Of a DNA stretch of 64,000 nucleotides, positions 46,024-57,112 are shown one piece after another (position 1 is the first letter of the stretch; each line of letters begins with the position of its first letter). Source of the stretch: Schaalia sp. 19OD2882 (lineage in GTDB: Bacteria; Actinomycetota; Actinomycetes; Actinomycetales; Actinomycetaceae); NCBI RefSeq assembly GCF_018986735.1, contig NZ_CP065521.1:992001-1056000 (forward strand), written 5' to 3'. The position numbers and the translations under genes were made by a program. The notes under the pieces were generated by a model that searched no databases, had not been told where the DNA came from, and worked only from the letters and a program-made list of their open reading frames with translations.

Positions 46024-46841
46024 TGACGATCGTTTCGGAGTCGATCCCCGCCGGGGCACGCACCGCACTCGAAACCGCCCTGACACCGGCGGACGTCGAT
46101 GCGATGCGAGTTGGCGAGGACCTCTTCGGACTCTCCGACATTCTCCAGGGCGATGCGCGTGCACGCCGCGCTCTGTCGGACCCTTCCCGGTCAACCGCCG
46201 ACAAGCAGAAGCTGGCGGCCGACGCCTTCGGACGGGCGCTTGCCCCGGCCTCGTTGGAAGTCGCGCAGGCAGTCGTCGGTGAACACTGGAGGCGCCCCGA
46301 AGCCCTGCCCAAGGCATTCGAAGCACTCGGTGTCCTGGCAGTCCTTGGCGACACCCAGCGGGCCGGCTCCTTGGCGCAGGTCGAAGACGAACTCTTCCAA
46401 CTCCAAGAGATCCTCAAGGACCAGAGGGACCTGCGCATCACACTGTCCGACCTGTCCGACGCCACCCCGCACGAGCGTGCGAATCTCGCGCAGAAGATCT
46501 TCGCCCCCCACGTGAGTGCATGGACACTGCGTCTGCTGCGCCGGGCCGTGGGGCGCACCGCACACGGTCGCCTTATCCAGAAACTGCGCTCCTTCGCCGA
46601 GAGCGCTGCCCGCCTGGAAGAACGTCAACTGGTCACGGTCGAGACCGCTGTGCCCTTCACCGAGGCCCAGATGCAGCGACTGCGGCGCACGCTGACCACC
46701 CGCTTCGGCTCCGAAGTGACCTTGGCGGTTTCCGTCGACCCCACCGTCGTGGGCGGATTCCGCCTGAGGACCGCCAGCGAGGCCGTCGACGCCTCGGTGC
46801 GCACCCGCCTGTCGGATCTTCGACGCACCCTGGTCGGCTGA
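46023..46841 (+). CDS. atpH: ATP synthase subunit delta
   Basis: 272 aa, longer than the ~178 of E. coli, as in other Actinobacteria. The N-terminal half binds the top of F1; the C-terminal OSCP/delta domain ends LAVSVDPTVVGGFRLRTASEAVDASVRTRLSDLRRTL with the family glycine-rich loop. The ATG overlaps the atpF stop. It links the b-subunit stalk to the alpha/beta hexamer. Confidence 0.95.
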   Translation: MTIVSESIPAGARTALETALTPADVDAMRVGEDLFGLSDILQGDARARRALSDPSRSTADKQKLAADAFGRALAPASLEVAQAVVGEHWRRPEALPKAFEALGVLAVLGDTQRAGSLAQVEDELFQLQEILKDQRDLRITLSDLSDATPHERANLAQKIFAPHVSAWTLRLLRRAVGRTAHGRLIQKLRSFAESAARLEERQLVTVETAVPFTEAQMQRLRRTLTTRFGSEVTLAVSVDPTVVGGFRLRTASEAVDASVRTRLSDLRRTLVG

Positions 46842-46889
46842 GCCCGACCACCACCCCCAACTTCACCCCGCTCACAGAAGGAACGCTCA

Positions 46890-48527
46890 ATGGCTGATCT
46901 GTCCATCAGACCCGAGGAGATCCGGGCAGCACTGGACTCCTTCGTCGACTCCTACCGCCCCTGCGAGGTCGCCACCGAAGAGGTCGGTCACGTCACGGAG
47001 ACTGCTGACGGCATCGCCCACGTCGAAGGCCTGCCGGGCACGATGGCCAATGAGCTTCTCCGTTTCGCCGACGGGACCCTGGGTGTGGCCATGAACCTCG
47101 ACCGCAGGGAGATCGGCGCCGTCATCCTGGGTGAATTCGGCAAGATCGAGGAGGGGCAGACCGTCCAGCGCACCGGCGAGGTGCTCTCGGTCCCGGTGGG
47201 TGACGGCTACCTGGGTCGCACCGTCGATCCGCTGGGCAGGCCCATCGACGGCCTGGGTGAGATCACCGACGTGGAGGGCCGCCGCGCCCTCGAATTGCAG
47301 GCTCCCGGCGTCATGATGCGCAAGTCCGTCCACGAGCCCCTGCAGACCGGACTCAAGGCGATCGACTCGATGATCCCGATCGGCCGCGGCCAGCGTCAGC
47401 TCATCATCGGTGACCGTCAGACCGGCAAGACGGCCATTGCCATCGACACCATCCTCAACCAGCGTGAGAACTGGAAGAGCGGCGACCCGAAGAAGCAGGT
47501 CCGCTGCATCTACGTGGCCGTGGGGCAGAAGGGCTCGACCATCGCTTCGGTGCGTTCGACCCTGGAGGACGCCGGCGCCCTGGAGTACACGACGATCGTC
47601 GCCTCCCCGGCTTCGGACCCGGCAGGCTACAAGTACATGGCGCCCTACACGGGTTCTGCCATCGGCCAGCACTGGATGTACCAGGGCAAGCACGTCCTCA
47701 TCGTCTTCGACGACCTGTCCAAGCAGGCCGAGGCCTACCGCGCCGTGTCCCTGCTGCTGCGCCGCCCGCCGGGGCGTGAAGCCTACCCGGGCGACGTCTT
47801 CTACTTGCACTCACGCCTCCTGGAGCGCTGCGCGAAGCTCTCCGACGACCTCGGCGGCGGCTCGATGACAGGCCTTCCGGTCATCGAGACCAAGGCGAAT
47901 GACGTGTCGGCCTACATTCCGACGAATGTGATCTCCATCACCGACGGCCAGATCTTCCTGCAGTCCGACCTGTTCAACTCCAACCAGCGTCCCGCCGTGG
48001 ACGTGGGCATCTCGGTGTCCCGTGTGGGTGGCGCCGCTCAGATCAAAGCGATGAAGAAGGTTGCCGGTACCCTCAAACTCACCTTGGCCCAGTACCGCTC
48101 GATGGCCGCCTTCGCCATGTTCGCCTCGGACCTGGACGCGGTCACCCGCCGCCAGCTGACCCGCGGCGAGCGCCTCATGGAGCTGCTCAAGCAGCCGCAG
48201 AACTCGCCCTACATGGTCGAGGACCAGGTCGCGGCCATCTGGGCGGGTACCAACGGCTTCCTCGACGACCTGGAGGTCGCCGACGTCCTGCCCTTCGAGA
48301 AGGCCCTGCTGGACCACCTGCGTGCCAACTCCACCGCCTTGGCGACCATCAAGGAGACGGGGCTGCTCACGGAGGAGACCGAGGCCGAGCTGCGCGAGGC
48401 CGTCACCACCTTCCACGACCAGTGGATCAGTGGCGGTCGCGGCATGACCCGCCTGGACGAGGCCGACACCGAGGCAGAGTTCTCCCGTGAGGAGATCACC
48501 CGCGCCCGTCCCGCCCAGAAGGCCTGA
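46890..48527 (+). CDS. atpA: ATP synthase subunit alpha
   Basis: 545 aa. Regulatory nucleotide-binding subunit of F1. Walker A is GDRQTGKT (174-181), and the crown domain [20 protein letters not shown] and the VISVTDGQIFL-type stretch ([18 protein letters not shown]) are intact. A C-terminal tail of about 30 acidic residues ([13 protein letters not shown]) extends the domain, as in mycobacteria. GAAGGA lies nine bases before the ATG. Confidence 0.98.
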   Translation: MADLSIRPEEIRAALDSFVDSYRPCEVATEEVGHVTETADGIAHVEGLPGTMANELLRFADGTLGVAMNLDRREIGAVILGEFGKIEEGQTVQRTGEVLSVPVGDGYLGRTVDPLGRPIDGLGEITDVEGRRALELQAPGVMMRKSVHEPLQTGLKAIDSMIPIGRGQRQLIIGDRQTGKTAIAIDTILNQRENWKSGDPKKQVRCIYVAVGQKGSTIASVRSTLEDAGALEYTTIVASPASDPAGYKYMAPYTGSAIGQHWMYQGKHVLIVFDDLSKQAEAYRAVSLLLRRPPGREAYPGDVFYLHSRLLERCAKLSDDLGGGSMTGLPVIETKANDVSAYIPTNVISITDGQIFLQSDLFNSNQRPAVDVGISVSRVGGAAQIKAMKKVAGTLKLTLAQYRSMAAFAMFASDLDAVTRRQLTRGERLMELLKQPQNSPYMVEDQVAAIWAGTNGFLDDLEVADVLPFEKALLDHLRANSTALATIKETGLLTEETEAELREAVTTFHDQWISGGRGMTRLDEADTEAEFSREEITRARPAQKA

Positions 48528-48530
48528 GGC

Positions 48531-49460
48531 ATGGGCGGCAAGCAGAGGATCTACAAGCAGCGGATCGCGGCGACGACCACGCTGAAGAAGGTCTTCCGCG
48601 CGATGGAGATGATCGCTGCGTCAAGGATCGGCGCAGCCCGGCGCGCGGCGACCGAACTCGGTCCCTACGAGAAGGCGCTGACCCAGGCCGTGGCGGCGGT
48701 GGCGGTCCACACGGACATGAACCACCCGCTGACCGACCCGCGTCACGACACGCACCGGGTGGCTGTCCTGGTCATCGCCTCCGACCGAGGCATGGCGGGC
48801 GCCTACTCGGCGACCATCCTTCGTGAAACCGAACGCCTGCTGGAGCGTCTGCGCGAGGACGGGAAGGAGCCGGTGCTCTACACCTGCGGGCGTCGCGCCC
48901 AGTCCTACTTCCGCTTCCGCGGGGTGGCGATCGAGAAGGCATGGGAAGGCGAGTCCGACTCGCCCACGGTGGAGACCTCGCGTGAAATCGCTGGTGAACT
49001 GCTGGCACGTTTCATGGACGGGGAGCTCATGACGGGAGTCGCCGAGGTGCACTTGGTGTACACCCGTTTCCACACGATGGTCAGCCAGGTCCCCGAGGTC
49101 CGCCAGATGCTTCCCCTGACGGTGGTCGACGCCCCGTCCTCGGATGCGGAACGTCAAAGCGAGCTCGGCTTCGAGGACCGCCCGGAGAACGCCTTCCCGC
49201 AGTACGAGTTCATCCCCTCACCCGAGCACGTCCTGGACACGCTGCTCCCGCTGTACGTGGAGAGCCGCATCCACAACGTCCTGCTCCAGTCGGCCGCCTC
49301 GGAACTCGCCGCCCGTCAACGGGCCATGCACACGGCCACCGAGAACGCCGAGGAGCTCATCACGAAGTACACGCGCCTGGCCAATTCGGCCCGTCAGGCG
49401 GAGATCACGCAGGAAATCAGCGAGATCGTCGGTGGGGCCGACGCACTGGTCAAGGGCTGA
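48531..49460 (+). CDS. atpG: ATP synthase subunit gamma
   Basis: 309 aa. Central rotor shaft: the N-terminal helix (QRIYKQRIAATTTLKKVFRAMEMIAASRI) and the C-terminal helix (LQSAASELAARQRAMHTATENAEELITKYTRLANSARQAEITQEISEIVGGADAL) pair as the coiled coil, with the Rossmann-like middle between. It lies three bases after atpA. Confidence 0.97.
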   Translation: MGGKQRIYKQRIAATTTLKKVFRAMEMIAASRIGAARRAATELGPYEKALTQAVAAVAVHTDMNHPLTDPRHDTHRVAVLVIASDRGMAGAYSATILRETERLLERLREDGKEPVLYTCGRRAQSYFRFRGVAIEKAWEGESDSPTVETSREIAGELLARFMDGELMTGVAEVHLVYTRFHTMVSQVPEVRQMLPLTVVDAPSSDAERQSELGFEDRPENAFPQYEFIPSPEHVLDTLLPLYVESRIHNVLLQSAASELAARQRAMHTATENAEELITKYTRLANSARQAEITQEISEIVGGADALVKG

Positions 49461-50935
<1,475 letters not shown>

Positions 50936-50936
<1 letters not shown>

Positions 50937-51202
50937 TGACCGACAGCACCGGATTGCAGGTCGAGGTCGTCGCCCGTGAGGGGCGCCTGTGGAGCGGCAA
51001 GGCCTCACAGGTGCGCATCCCCGCCCAGGACGGTTCGCTCGGCATCCTGCCGGGGCGCCAACCCCTGCTGGCCATGCTGGGGGTGGGAGAGTTGGTCGTG
51101 GAGTCCGCCCAGGGCGCACGCACCTTCACCATCGAGGGCGGTTTCGCTTCGGTTGACTCCGACTACGTGACCGTCGTCGCAGATCACGCTACCGTGGCCT
51201 GA
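50936..51202 (+). CDS. atpC: ATP synthase subunit epsilon, beta-sandwich domain only
   Basis: 88 aa. The N-terminal beta-sandwich is complete (LQVEVVAREGRLWSGKASQVRIPAQDGSLGILPG, then TFTIEGGFASVDSDYVTVVAD), but the C-terminal helical hairpin that inhibits ATP hydrolysis in other bacteria is missing; the gene ends right after the sandwich. Reduced epsilon subunits are known in some Actinobacteria. A strong terminator follows, closing the operon. Confidence 0.95.
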
Positions 51203-51212
51203 GAAAGGCCGA

Positions 51213-51240
51213 TGAGCGGGGCCCTCTCGGGCCCCGCTCA
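51213..51240 (+). terminator. terminator of the atp operon
   Basis: A perfect 12-bp stem (51213-51224 with 51229-51240, TGAGCGGGGCCC) with a TCTC loop, ten bases after the atpC stop. No T-run, as usual for this genome's hairpins. Confidence 0.75.
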
Positions 51241-51271
51241 CGCATTGAGCACGTGAGGAGGCGGACACGTC

Positions 51272-51682
51272 ATGGGACCTGTTCTCGACATCGCCGGGTG
51301 GGCGCTGGGTCTTGCGGCGCTCAGCCTGTTCTTCGCCTGGGTCTACCTCATGCTTCGCGCACGGCGCCTCTACGGCCGCTTCGGGTCCTTCCAGTGCTCA
51401 ACCCGTGAGGACACGCAGTCGGGGTGGGTCACGGGAATCGGCATGTACGGCACGGAGTCCCTGACCTGGTATCGCCTGGTCTCCTTCTCCCGCCAGCCCG
51501 CGTACGCCTTGCCGCGTCGCGGGCTGGAGGTTTCTGTGCCCTATCCCCTGACCGCGGACGGCAGCGTCGTGGTCGTCAGTCTCACCTCGGGGCAGACCCG
51601 GGTCCAGGTGGCCGTGGAAGCCTTGACGTACAACGGTCTGGTCTCGTGGGTGGAGTCCGGCCCACCGGCCGGGCGAGGCTGA
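51272..51682 (+). CDS. DUF2550 family membrane protein
   Basis: 136 aa. One N-terminal membrane helix (about 6-28), then a cytoplasmic PH-like domain beginning RRLYGRFGSFQCSTREDTQSGWVTGIGMYGTESLTWYRLVSFSRQP. This is DUF2550, found between the atp operon and nucS across Actinobacteria (Mycobacterium Rv1312c region). Function unknown. GAGGAGG precedes the ATG. The conserved neighbourhood is the main clue; there is no direct evidence that it serves ATP synthase. Confidence 0.85.
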   Translation: MGPVLDIAGWALGLAALSLFFAWVYLMLRARRLYGRFGSFQCSTREDTQSGWVTGIGMYGTESLTWYRLVSFSRQPAYALPRRGLEVSVPYPLTADGSVVVVSLTSGQTRVQVAVEALTYNGLVSWVESGPPAGRG

Positions 51683-51690
51683 AGCCCTGC

Positions 51691-51696
51691 TAGGCT
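51691..51696 (+). promoter_or_regulatory. -10 box placing the nucS start at +1 (leaderless)
   Basis: TAGGCT fits TAnnnT and ends exactly six bases before the nucS GTG at 51703, the same spacing as at argS. No ribosome binding site is present. Confidence 0.5.
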
Positions 51697-51702
51697 CGCC
51701 GG

Positions 51703-52401
51703 GTGCGCCTGATCATTGCCCGATGCACCGTTGACTACTCCGGACGCCTTGCCGCCCACCTCGACCTGGCCACCCGTGTCGTCATGGTCAAAGGGGACGG
51801 TTCCGTCCTCGTCCATTCCGACGGAGGCTCCTACAAGCCGCTGAACTGGATGACGGCGCCATGCACGTTGAGTGTGGACTCCCCGGGTGAGGACGACCGG
51901 GCCGACGGAGTCAGCCAGGTGTGGACCGTCCAGGCGACCAAGACGGACGACCGCCTGGTCATCCGCGTCCACGAAGTTCTCCACGACGTGTTCGAGGACT
52001 TGGGCGTGGACCCGGGGCTGGTCAAGGACGGGGTGGAGACCCACCTGCAGGAACTCCTTGCCGAACAGGTCCCGCAGGTGCTCGGCCAGGGCTGGGAGCT
52101 TGTCCGGCGTGAGCATCCGACCCCGGTGGGGCCGGTGGACCTCATGGTGCGTGACCCGCAGGGAGCCTCGGTGGCCATCGAGGTCAAGAGGCGCGGCGGC
52201 ATCGACGGCGTCGAGCAGCTGACCCGCTACCTGTCGCTTCTGGGCCGCGACCCACTGCTGCGCGGACTGAGGGGAATCTTCGCCGCCCAGGAGATCACCA
52301 AGCAGGCGCGCACACTCGCCGAGGACCGCGGCATCGAGTGCCTGGTCCTGGACTACGATGCGATGCGGGGCATGGACGACCCGGACTCGCGCCTGTTCTG
52401 A
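51703..52401 (+). CDS. nucS: endonuclease NucS (EndoMS), mismatch-specific
   Basis: 232 aa. NucS/EndoMS replaces MutS-MutL mismatch repair in Actinobacteria. The N-terminal DNA-binding domain ([19 protein letters not shown]) is followed by a RecB-like nuclease: [35 protein letters not shown] (catalytic D, E-x-K). The extreme C-terminus D-S-R-L-F is the sliding-clamp-binding motif. GTG 51703 is the start in line with the family. The leaderless start suggests constitutive expression. Confidence 0.95.
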   Translation: MRLIIARCTVDYSGRLAAHLDLATRVVMVKGDGSVLVHSDGGSYKPLNWMTAPCTLSVDSPGEDDRADGVSQVWTVQATKTDDRLVIRVHEVLHDVFEDLGVDPGLVKDGVETHLQELLAEQVPQVLGQGWELVRREHPTPVGPVDLMVRDPQGASVAIEVKRRGGIDGVEQLTRYLSLLGRDPLLRGLRGIFAAQEITKQARTLAEDRGIECLVLDYDAMRGMDDPDSRLF

Positions 52402-52478
52402 CCGTTGCCCCGACACGGATTCGCATCCGCCCTCGTCCCGCCCCACTTCGCCGAGGACACGGCAACCCAGGAGGGCCC

Positions 52479-53711
52479 TTGCCCACGCTGAAACCTCTGC
52501 CCACGCAGATCACACTGTGCCGCCTGGTCGCCCAAGGTCTGGTTCCCGCAACCGCCGCACAGGAGGTGACCTCGGCGGTCGGCTCCCTGCTGGCGCTCCA
52601 GGGACAACAGGTCAGCGCCGTCCCCCACGCGCTGCTGGCCAGGACCCCTTCCGCCACCGTGCGCGACGTGCGCGCCGCCTTCGACGAGATCGCCCTGGTG
52701 CGTTCGTGGCCCATGCGCGGAACCGTCCACATCACCACCGCCCAGGACCACCACTGGCTGCGTGCCGCCTTGCTGCACCGCTATGACACCTATCGCCACG
52801 ATGCCGCCGAGAACCATGGAATCGACGCGAAAACCCTGGGCGTGGCGGCCGCGACGGTCCTGGAGGAGATCGACAGGGAGGGCCCGATCACGCGGGCCCG
52901 CGCGGTGGAACTGTGGGCCGAGGCCGGCCTGATGGATCCGGCACGCACGGTCAGTGCCGGTGCGTCGATCGAAGAGGCGTGGCAGGAGACCTCGCGCCGC
53001 CGGCGCCTTGTCATGCTCTTGCACCTGGAGGGGATTCTCGTCCAGGCTCCGGCCGGGGTCAATGAACACCTGCTGGTCGATGCGCGTGACCTGCCGGACG
53101 AGACCTGCGGTGCGGTGCCGGGGGAGAAGGTCGGGCGCGGAGAGAGCGGCCATGAGGCCGCCTTGGCGGAGATTGCGCGCCGATTCGCCCTCGGACACGG
53201 TCCGGTGCAGGTGGCGGACCTGGCGCGCTGGCTGATGATCCCCGCGGGGGAGTGCTCGCGCGCACTGGAGGCGGCGGTGGAGTCCAGCGCGCGGACCGAC
53301 ACCCCGGTGGCGCGGATGCGCCTTGACGAGGGCGGGGCCCGCCTGGTGCCGTGGGAGACCCCGATCTCGGCGCGTGAACGCAACGCCCACGCGTTTTACA
53401 TGAGGGCTGACCTTCCAGAGCTCGTGGAGGCCTCACGCCGACGCGCGCTCGGTACCGTGTACCTGGGGATGTTCGACGAGATGCACGTGGGGTACAAGGA
53501 CCGCAGCTGTCTGACCGACACGGTGGGGGAGAACCTCATCTGCCCGGCGAAGAACGGGATGTTCCGCCCCTTCGTCGTGGATCGCGGGCGTCTGGTGGCG
53601 GTCCAGCGGGGTTCCGACCTGCTCTGGCACCCGAAGGCGCAACTCAGTGCCCGTCTGGAGGCGGATGTGCGACGCGCGGTGGATCGCATGACGAGGCGTC
53701 TTTCCGCCTGA
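52479..53711 (+). CDS. winged-helix DNA-binding protein, AlkZ/YcaQ-like DNA glycosylase family (HTH_42)
   Basis: 410 aa. Tandem winged-helix architecture of the HTH_42 family. The N-terminal motif SLLALQGQQVSAVPHALLARTP corresponds to the catalytic Q-x-Q region of AlkZ enzymes, which excise bulky alkylated bases or unhook crosslinks. RSWPMRGTVHITTAQDHHWLRA is the second family signature (R-x-x-M-R-G-T-x-H). VDRGRLVAVQRGSD near the end is also typical. Start TTG 52479 is five to ten bases after CAGGAGGG. In Streptomyces such genes protect from self-made genotoxins; here there is no such cluster, so general repair is more likely. Confidence 0.82.
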   Translation: MPTLKPLPTQITLCRLVAQGLVPATAAQEVTSAVGSLLALQGQQVSAVPHALLARTPSATVRDVRAAFDEIALVRSWPMRGTVHITTAQDHHWLRAALLHRYDTYRHDAAENHGIDAKTLGVAAATVLEEIDREGPITRARAVELWAEAGLMDPARTVSAGASIEEAWQETSRRRRLVMLLHLEGILVQAPAGVNEHLLVDARDLPDETCGAVPGEKVGRGESGHEAALAEIARRFALGHGPVQVADLARWLMIPAGECSRALEAAVESSARTDTPVARMRLDEGGARLVPWETPISARERNAHAFYMRADLPELVEASRRRALGTVYLGMFDEMHVGYKDRSCLTDTVGENLICPAKNGMFRPFVVDRGRLVAVQRGSDLLWHPKAQLSARLEADVRRAVDRMTRRLSA

Positions 53712-53793
53712 AGCCCGTGGTCCGGCGGCCCGGTCGAGGTCGAGGGGCCCGGGGTCCTCCCGCGGCGGCTGCACATGGGTGCACAATGGAGCC

Positions 53794-55023
53794 ATGGCCT
53801 CTGAATGCTCGATCCTGCGCGCCCGTGTCCTTTTCGACGATGAAATGATCAACGACGGTGTGGTCGTCATGGAGGGAGAGCGGATCCGCGCCACCGGCCC
53901 TGTGGAGCGCATCTCCTCCGAGAACCCCGACCTGGCCGACGCCATCGCCCAGACCCCGTGGCGTGATGCCATCATCATCCCGGGCCTCGTCGACGTCCAC
54001 TGCCACGGTGGGGGCGGCGAGTCCTTCCCCAATGCCGAGACCCGCGACCAGGCCATGGTGGCCGTCATGGAACACCGGCGCCACGGGACCACGTCCTTGG
54101 TGGCGTCCTGCGTGACCGCCGCCGCCGATGTCCTCCTGCGACGAGGTCGCCTTCTGGGTGAACTCAGCCAGGACGGCGAACTGGCCGGCGTGCACTATGA
54201 GGGCCCCTTCGTCTCCCATGAACGCAAGGGCGCCCAGGACCCCACCTTCATCATCGCCCCCGACCCGGAGCTCACCAGGCAACTGCTCGAGGCTGCCGGC
54301 GGACACGCTGTGACGATGACGCTGGCTCCGGAAAAGGACAAGGCCTACGGCCCGGGATCAGTGGCGGAGGTCCTCATCTCGGGCGGCGCCCTACCCTCTT
54401 GGGGGCACACCGACGCCGATCCGTTCAAGGCCCGCCATGCGCTGGAGTTCTCACGCGAATGCCTTGCCCGGACCCCCGTGGCCCAGCGGCGTTCCCCGCG
54501 GGCCACCGTCACCCACCTCTTCAACGGCATGCGCCCCCTGCACCACCGCGACCCGGGGCCCATCATGGAGTTCCTCTCCGATGCCGCCCGCGGCGGCGCC
54601 GTGGTGGAGATGATCTGCGACGGAGTGCACTTGGATCCCGAACTGGTCCACACAGTGGTGGAGACCGTGGGGCGAGGATCCTGCGTCCTGGTCACCGATG
54701 CCATGGCCGCATGCGGCATGGCGGACGGCTCCTACGTGCTGGGGCCCCAGGAGGTCACCGTCAAGGACGGCATTGCGCTGCTCACCAAGGAGGACACGAT
54801 CGCCGGTGGCACCGCGCACCTGCTGGACTGTGTGCGCACCGCTGTCCAAAAGGGCGGGATCGACTTGGCGGACGCCGTGTTCATGGCCACCGCCCAGGGG
54901 GCCGCAATCCTCGGCCGGAGCGACATCGGTTCCCTGGAGAGCGGGTGCCGTGCGGACGTCCTGGTCCTGGACGAGGACCTGCGGGCGCTGGAGGTCTGGT
55001 TCCGCGGCTCTCGCGTCGAGTGA
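53794..55023 (+). CDS. nagA: N-acetylglucosamine-6-phosphate deacetylase
   Basis: 409 aa. Deacetylates GlcNAc-6-P to glucosamine-6-P in amino-sugar use and wall recycling. Amidohydrolase motifs: GLVDVHCHGGGGESFPNAE, GVHYEGPFVS (metal Glu), SWGHTDAD and VTHLFNGMRPLHHRDPG (metal His residues), EMICDGVHLDPE and LVTDAMAACGMADG (catalytic Asp). No nagB or PTS gene is adjacent. ATG 53794 gives the usual length; the frame is open from GTG 53779. No clear ribosome binding site. Confidence 0.94.
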   Translation: MASECSILRARVLFDDEMINDGVVVMEGERIRATGPVERISSENPDLADAIAQTPWRDAIIIPGLVDVHCHGGGGESFPNAETRDQAMVAVMEHRRHGTTSLVASCVTAAADVLLRRGRLLGELSQDGELAGVHYEGPFVSHERKGAQDPTFIIAPDPELTRQLLEAAGGHAVTMTLAPEKDKAYGPGSVAEVLISGGALPSWGHTDADPFKARHALEFSRECLARTPVAQRRSPRATVTHLFNGMRPLHHRDPGPIMEFLSDAARGGAVVEMICDGVHLDPELVHTVVETVGRGSCVLVTDAMAACGMADGSYVLGPQEVTVKDGIALLTKEDTIAGGTAHLLDCVRTAVQKGGIDLADAVFMATAQGAAILGRSDIGSLESGCRADVLVLDEDLRALEVWFRGSRVE

Positions 55024-55049
55024 GACCCGCCCTCCGACAAGACTGAACA

Positions 55050-55346
55050 GTGGCCAGACGATCCTCCAAACGCCCGTGGTCCGCGCCCCACCGCGCTTTC
55101 GATCCGAGTGCCCTCGGAGCCCCTCGGCACAGTGAGACCGGCCCGGACGGCACGCAGTGGCAGGTCCAGCGTCTGCGTTCGGCCTCCAAGGAGTACACGT
55201 GTCCCGGGTGCCTCGCTCCGGTGAGGACGGGTTCAGCGCATGTGGTCGCTTGGCCGGAGGAGGCCCCGTGGGGGCGCGAGGCCGGCGCCGAGGCCAGAAG
55301 GCACTGGCACACGGAGTGTTGGAGGCGTCGCCTGCGACCCCGCTGA
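55050..55346 (+). CDS. small zinc-ribbon-like actinobacterial protein
   Basis: 98 aa. Basic N-terminus, then YTCPGCLAPVRTGSAHVVAWPEE and RRHWHTECWRRR: one C-x2-C pair and a later H/C group that could complete a zinc site. The H-V-V-A-W-P and H-W-H-T-x-C-W stretches are shared by a widespread actinobacterial family often labelled ATP/GTP-binding protein without good reason. Function unknown. GTG 55050 is 26 bases after nagA and may be read with it. Confidence 0.7.
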   Translation: MARRSSKRPWSAPHRAFDPSALGAPRHSETGPDGTQWQVQRLRSASKEYTCPGCLAPVRTGSAHVVAWPEEAPWGREAGAEARRHWHTECWRRRLRPR

Positions 55347-55474
55347 ACCGTGAATGCCAGAACTCATCTACGTGAATGTGTGCGGATCCATGCGTTTCGA
55401 GCGTGCGAACCACGCATGTCACACCGTATCGTGGTCGGGATGTGGACCGATTCCCGCCTGCGAGGAGGAATCCA

Positions 55475-57112
55475 GTGGAACGGTTGAAGGAGAACGTCTG
55501 GGCTGCGACCGCCGCATTGCTCGCGGTGGTGTGCTTGGTGGTCGGGGTGCTCGCCCTGACCGTCCTGCGCCCGGCACAGGAGATCAACGCGAGTGTGACA
55601 CCGTCGAGCCCCCTCGTCACCACACGTGACGGGCTCTTCTCCCTCATCGGGACTGAAGCCAGTGTCACCGCGACGAACACCTCCGGCGGCACCGTTTCGA
55701 TCGCCTTGGGCACGACGACCGACGTCAAGGGATGGGTCGGTTCTTCGGCACACACCGAAGTCGTCGGTGTCGCAGCCGATCGGGTGACCCTCAAGACGGA
55801 GGAACACGCCATCGCCGACCTCGGCCAGTCGGGCGAGACCGCCCAGTCGGGTGAACTGCCCCAGTCGGTGCCCGCCCTGCCCGCGGTCGAGACACCGCAG
55901 TCCGATGCCGGCCAGTCCGACGCCTCCCAGTCGGTGGCCATGCCACCGTCGGTCATCGACTCCGACATGTGGCTGGACCAGATCACCGGCACCGGTTCTG
56001 TGACCATGAAACTTGCCGATGTGCCCAAGGACCGCGCGTTGCTCATCGCCACCGACGGCACCTCGAAGGACCTGCAGGTCTCGATCGTCTGGCCCACTCC
56101 ACAGGCGAATCTCCTTGCCTGGATCGCCCTCGGCGTCGGCCTCTTCTTCGCCGTCCTCGCCGGGATCCTCCACCTGGTGTCCAGACGTGGCCGAAGCGCG
56201 ACTGCCGCTGCGCCGATGCCGGCGCCCAAGGGTGAGGACGGCGAGACGATCCCGGCCCCGTCACCCTCCCAGGAGCCTGAGCAGGACGAAGCCGCCTCCT
56301 TGGCCGCCGAAGCGATTGTGCGCCGCTCCTCCTTCGGGGGCGCCTCGACGGATGCGGCCGACGCCGACTCCGACGACCCGGAGGTCACCTCCTTGGCGAT
56401 GCCGGCCGCCGACGAGAACCCTCAGACCCCCGCCAGTGCGGCCGTCGACTTCGGCTGGGAGCCCAAGGAGCCTGCGACCTCGTACGAGACCGGCTCCGAC
56501 GATGCCGATGATGCGCAGGTGCCCGCCGTGGGTGCCACCACTGGGGCCGAGGACGAGACCGTCGATGGGGCTGACGCCTACGAAATCGGGATCGAAACCG
56601 CCGAGGTCGAAAAGGTCCAGCCCGCGGCGACACCACGCGCCTTCGCCCCATTCGGCACCCAGGCGGGTGCCGACGCCCCAGCGGCCTTCGGCCAGGACGT
56701 CCGCGAGGAATCCTTGGTGCCCCGGACGGAGGCCGCCACCGGCGAAGAATCGCCCGCCACGGATTCGGAGACCTTCGGTGTCACCGGTCGCCACGGCGTC
56801 GTGAGCCCCCACGGCTTCGACCCGCCCGCAAAGGAGCCGACCGACACGGGCATCATCGACCTGTCCTCGATCCGCCCGGGAGCGGCCCTCCCCACCCGCC
56901 GTGCGCTGCGCGAGGCCCGCGAACGCGGCGACGAGCGTTTCACCGTCGAAGGACACGAGTTCGACACCGGCCTGATCCCGGTCCTGTCCCAAAAGCCCCA
57001 GCAGGGCCAGGCATCCGCCGCGGACCAGACAGAGGACCCGTCAACAGGATCGTGGACGTCGATCATGGCCGGCTGGAAGCGCCGCACCGGCCACAACACG
57101 GAAGGCAAGTGA
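55475..57112 (+). CDS. two-pass membrane protein with a long acidic cytoplasmic tail, unknown
   Basis: 545 aa; no family recognised. First helix at about 9-30, then an extracytoplasmic domain of about 180 residues with beta-like Thr/Ser/Val-rich segments and a linker of repeated Q-S dipeptides (AQSGELPQSV, PQSDAGQSDASQSV, about 118-152). A second helix lies at about 211-233, followed by a 310-residue acidic low-complexity tail ending in a more conserved-looking part (TGIIDLSSIRPGAALPTRRALREARERGDERF). GTG 55475 has GAGGAGG seven bases upstream. The stop overlaps the ATG of the lipoprotein gene. The domain facing outwards and the lipoprotein may act together. Confidence 0.75.
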   Translation: MERLKENVWAATAALLAVVCLVVGVLALTVLRPAQEINASVTPSSPLVTTRDGLFSLIGTEASVTATNTSGGTVSIALGTTTDVKGWVGSSAHTEVVGVAADRVTLKTEEHAIADLGQSGETAQSGELPQSVPALPAVETPQSDAGQSDASQSVAMPPSVIDSDMWLDQITGTGSVTMKLADVPKDRALLIATDGTSKDLQVSIVWPTPQANLLAWIALGVGLFFAVLAGILHLVSRRGRSATAAAPMPAPKGEDGETIPAPSPSQEPEQDEAASLAAEAIVRRSSFGGASTDAADADSDDPEVTSLAMPAADENPQTPASAAVDFGWEPKEPATSYETGSDDADDAQVPAVGATTGAEDETVDGADAYEIGIETAEVEKVQPAATPRAFAPFGTQAGADAPAAFGQDVREESLVPRTEAATGEESPATDSETFGVTGRHGVVSPHGFDPPAKEPTDTGIIDLSSIRPGAALPTRRALREARERGDERFTVEGHEFDTGLIPVLSQKPQQGQASAADQTEDPSTGSWTSIMAGWKRRTGHNTEGK

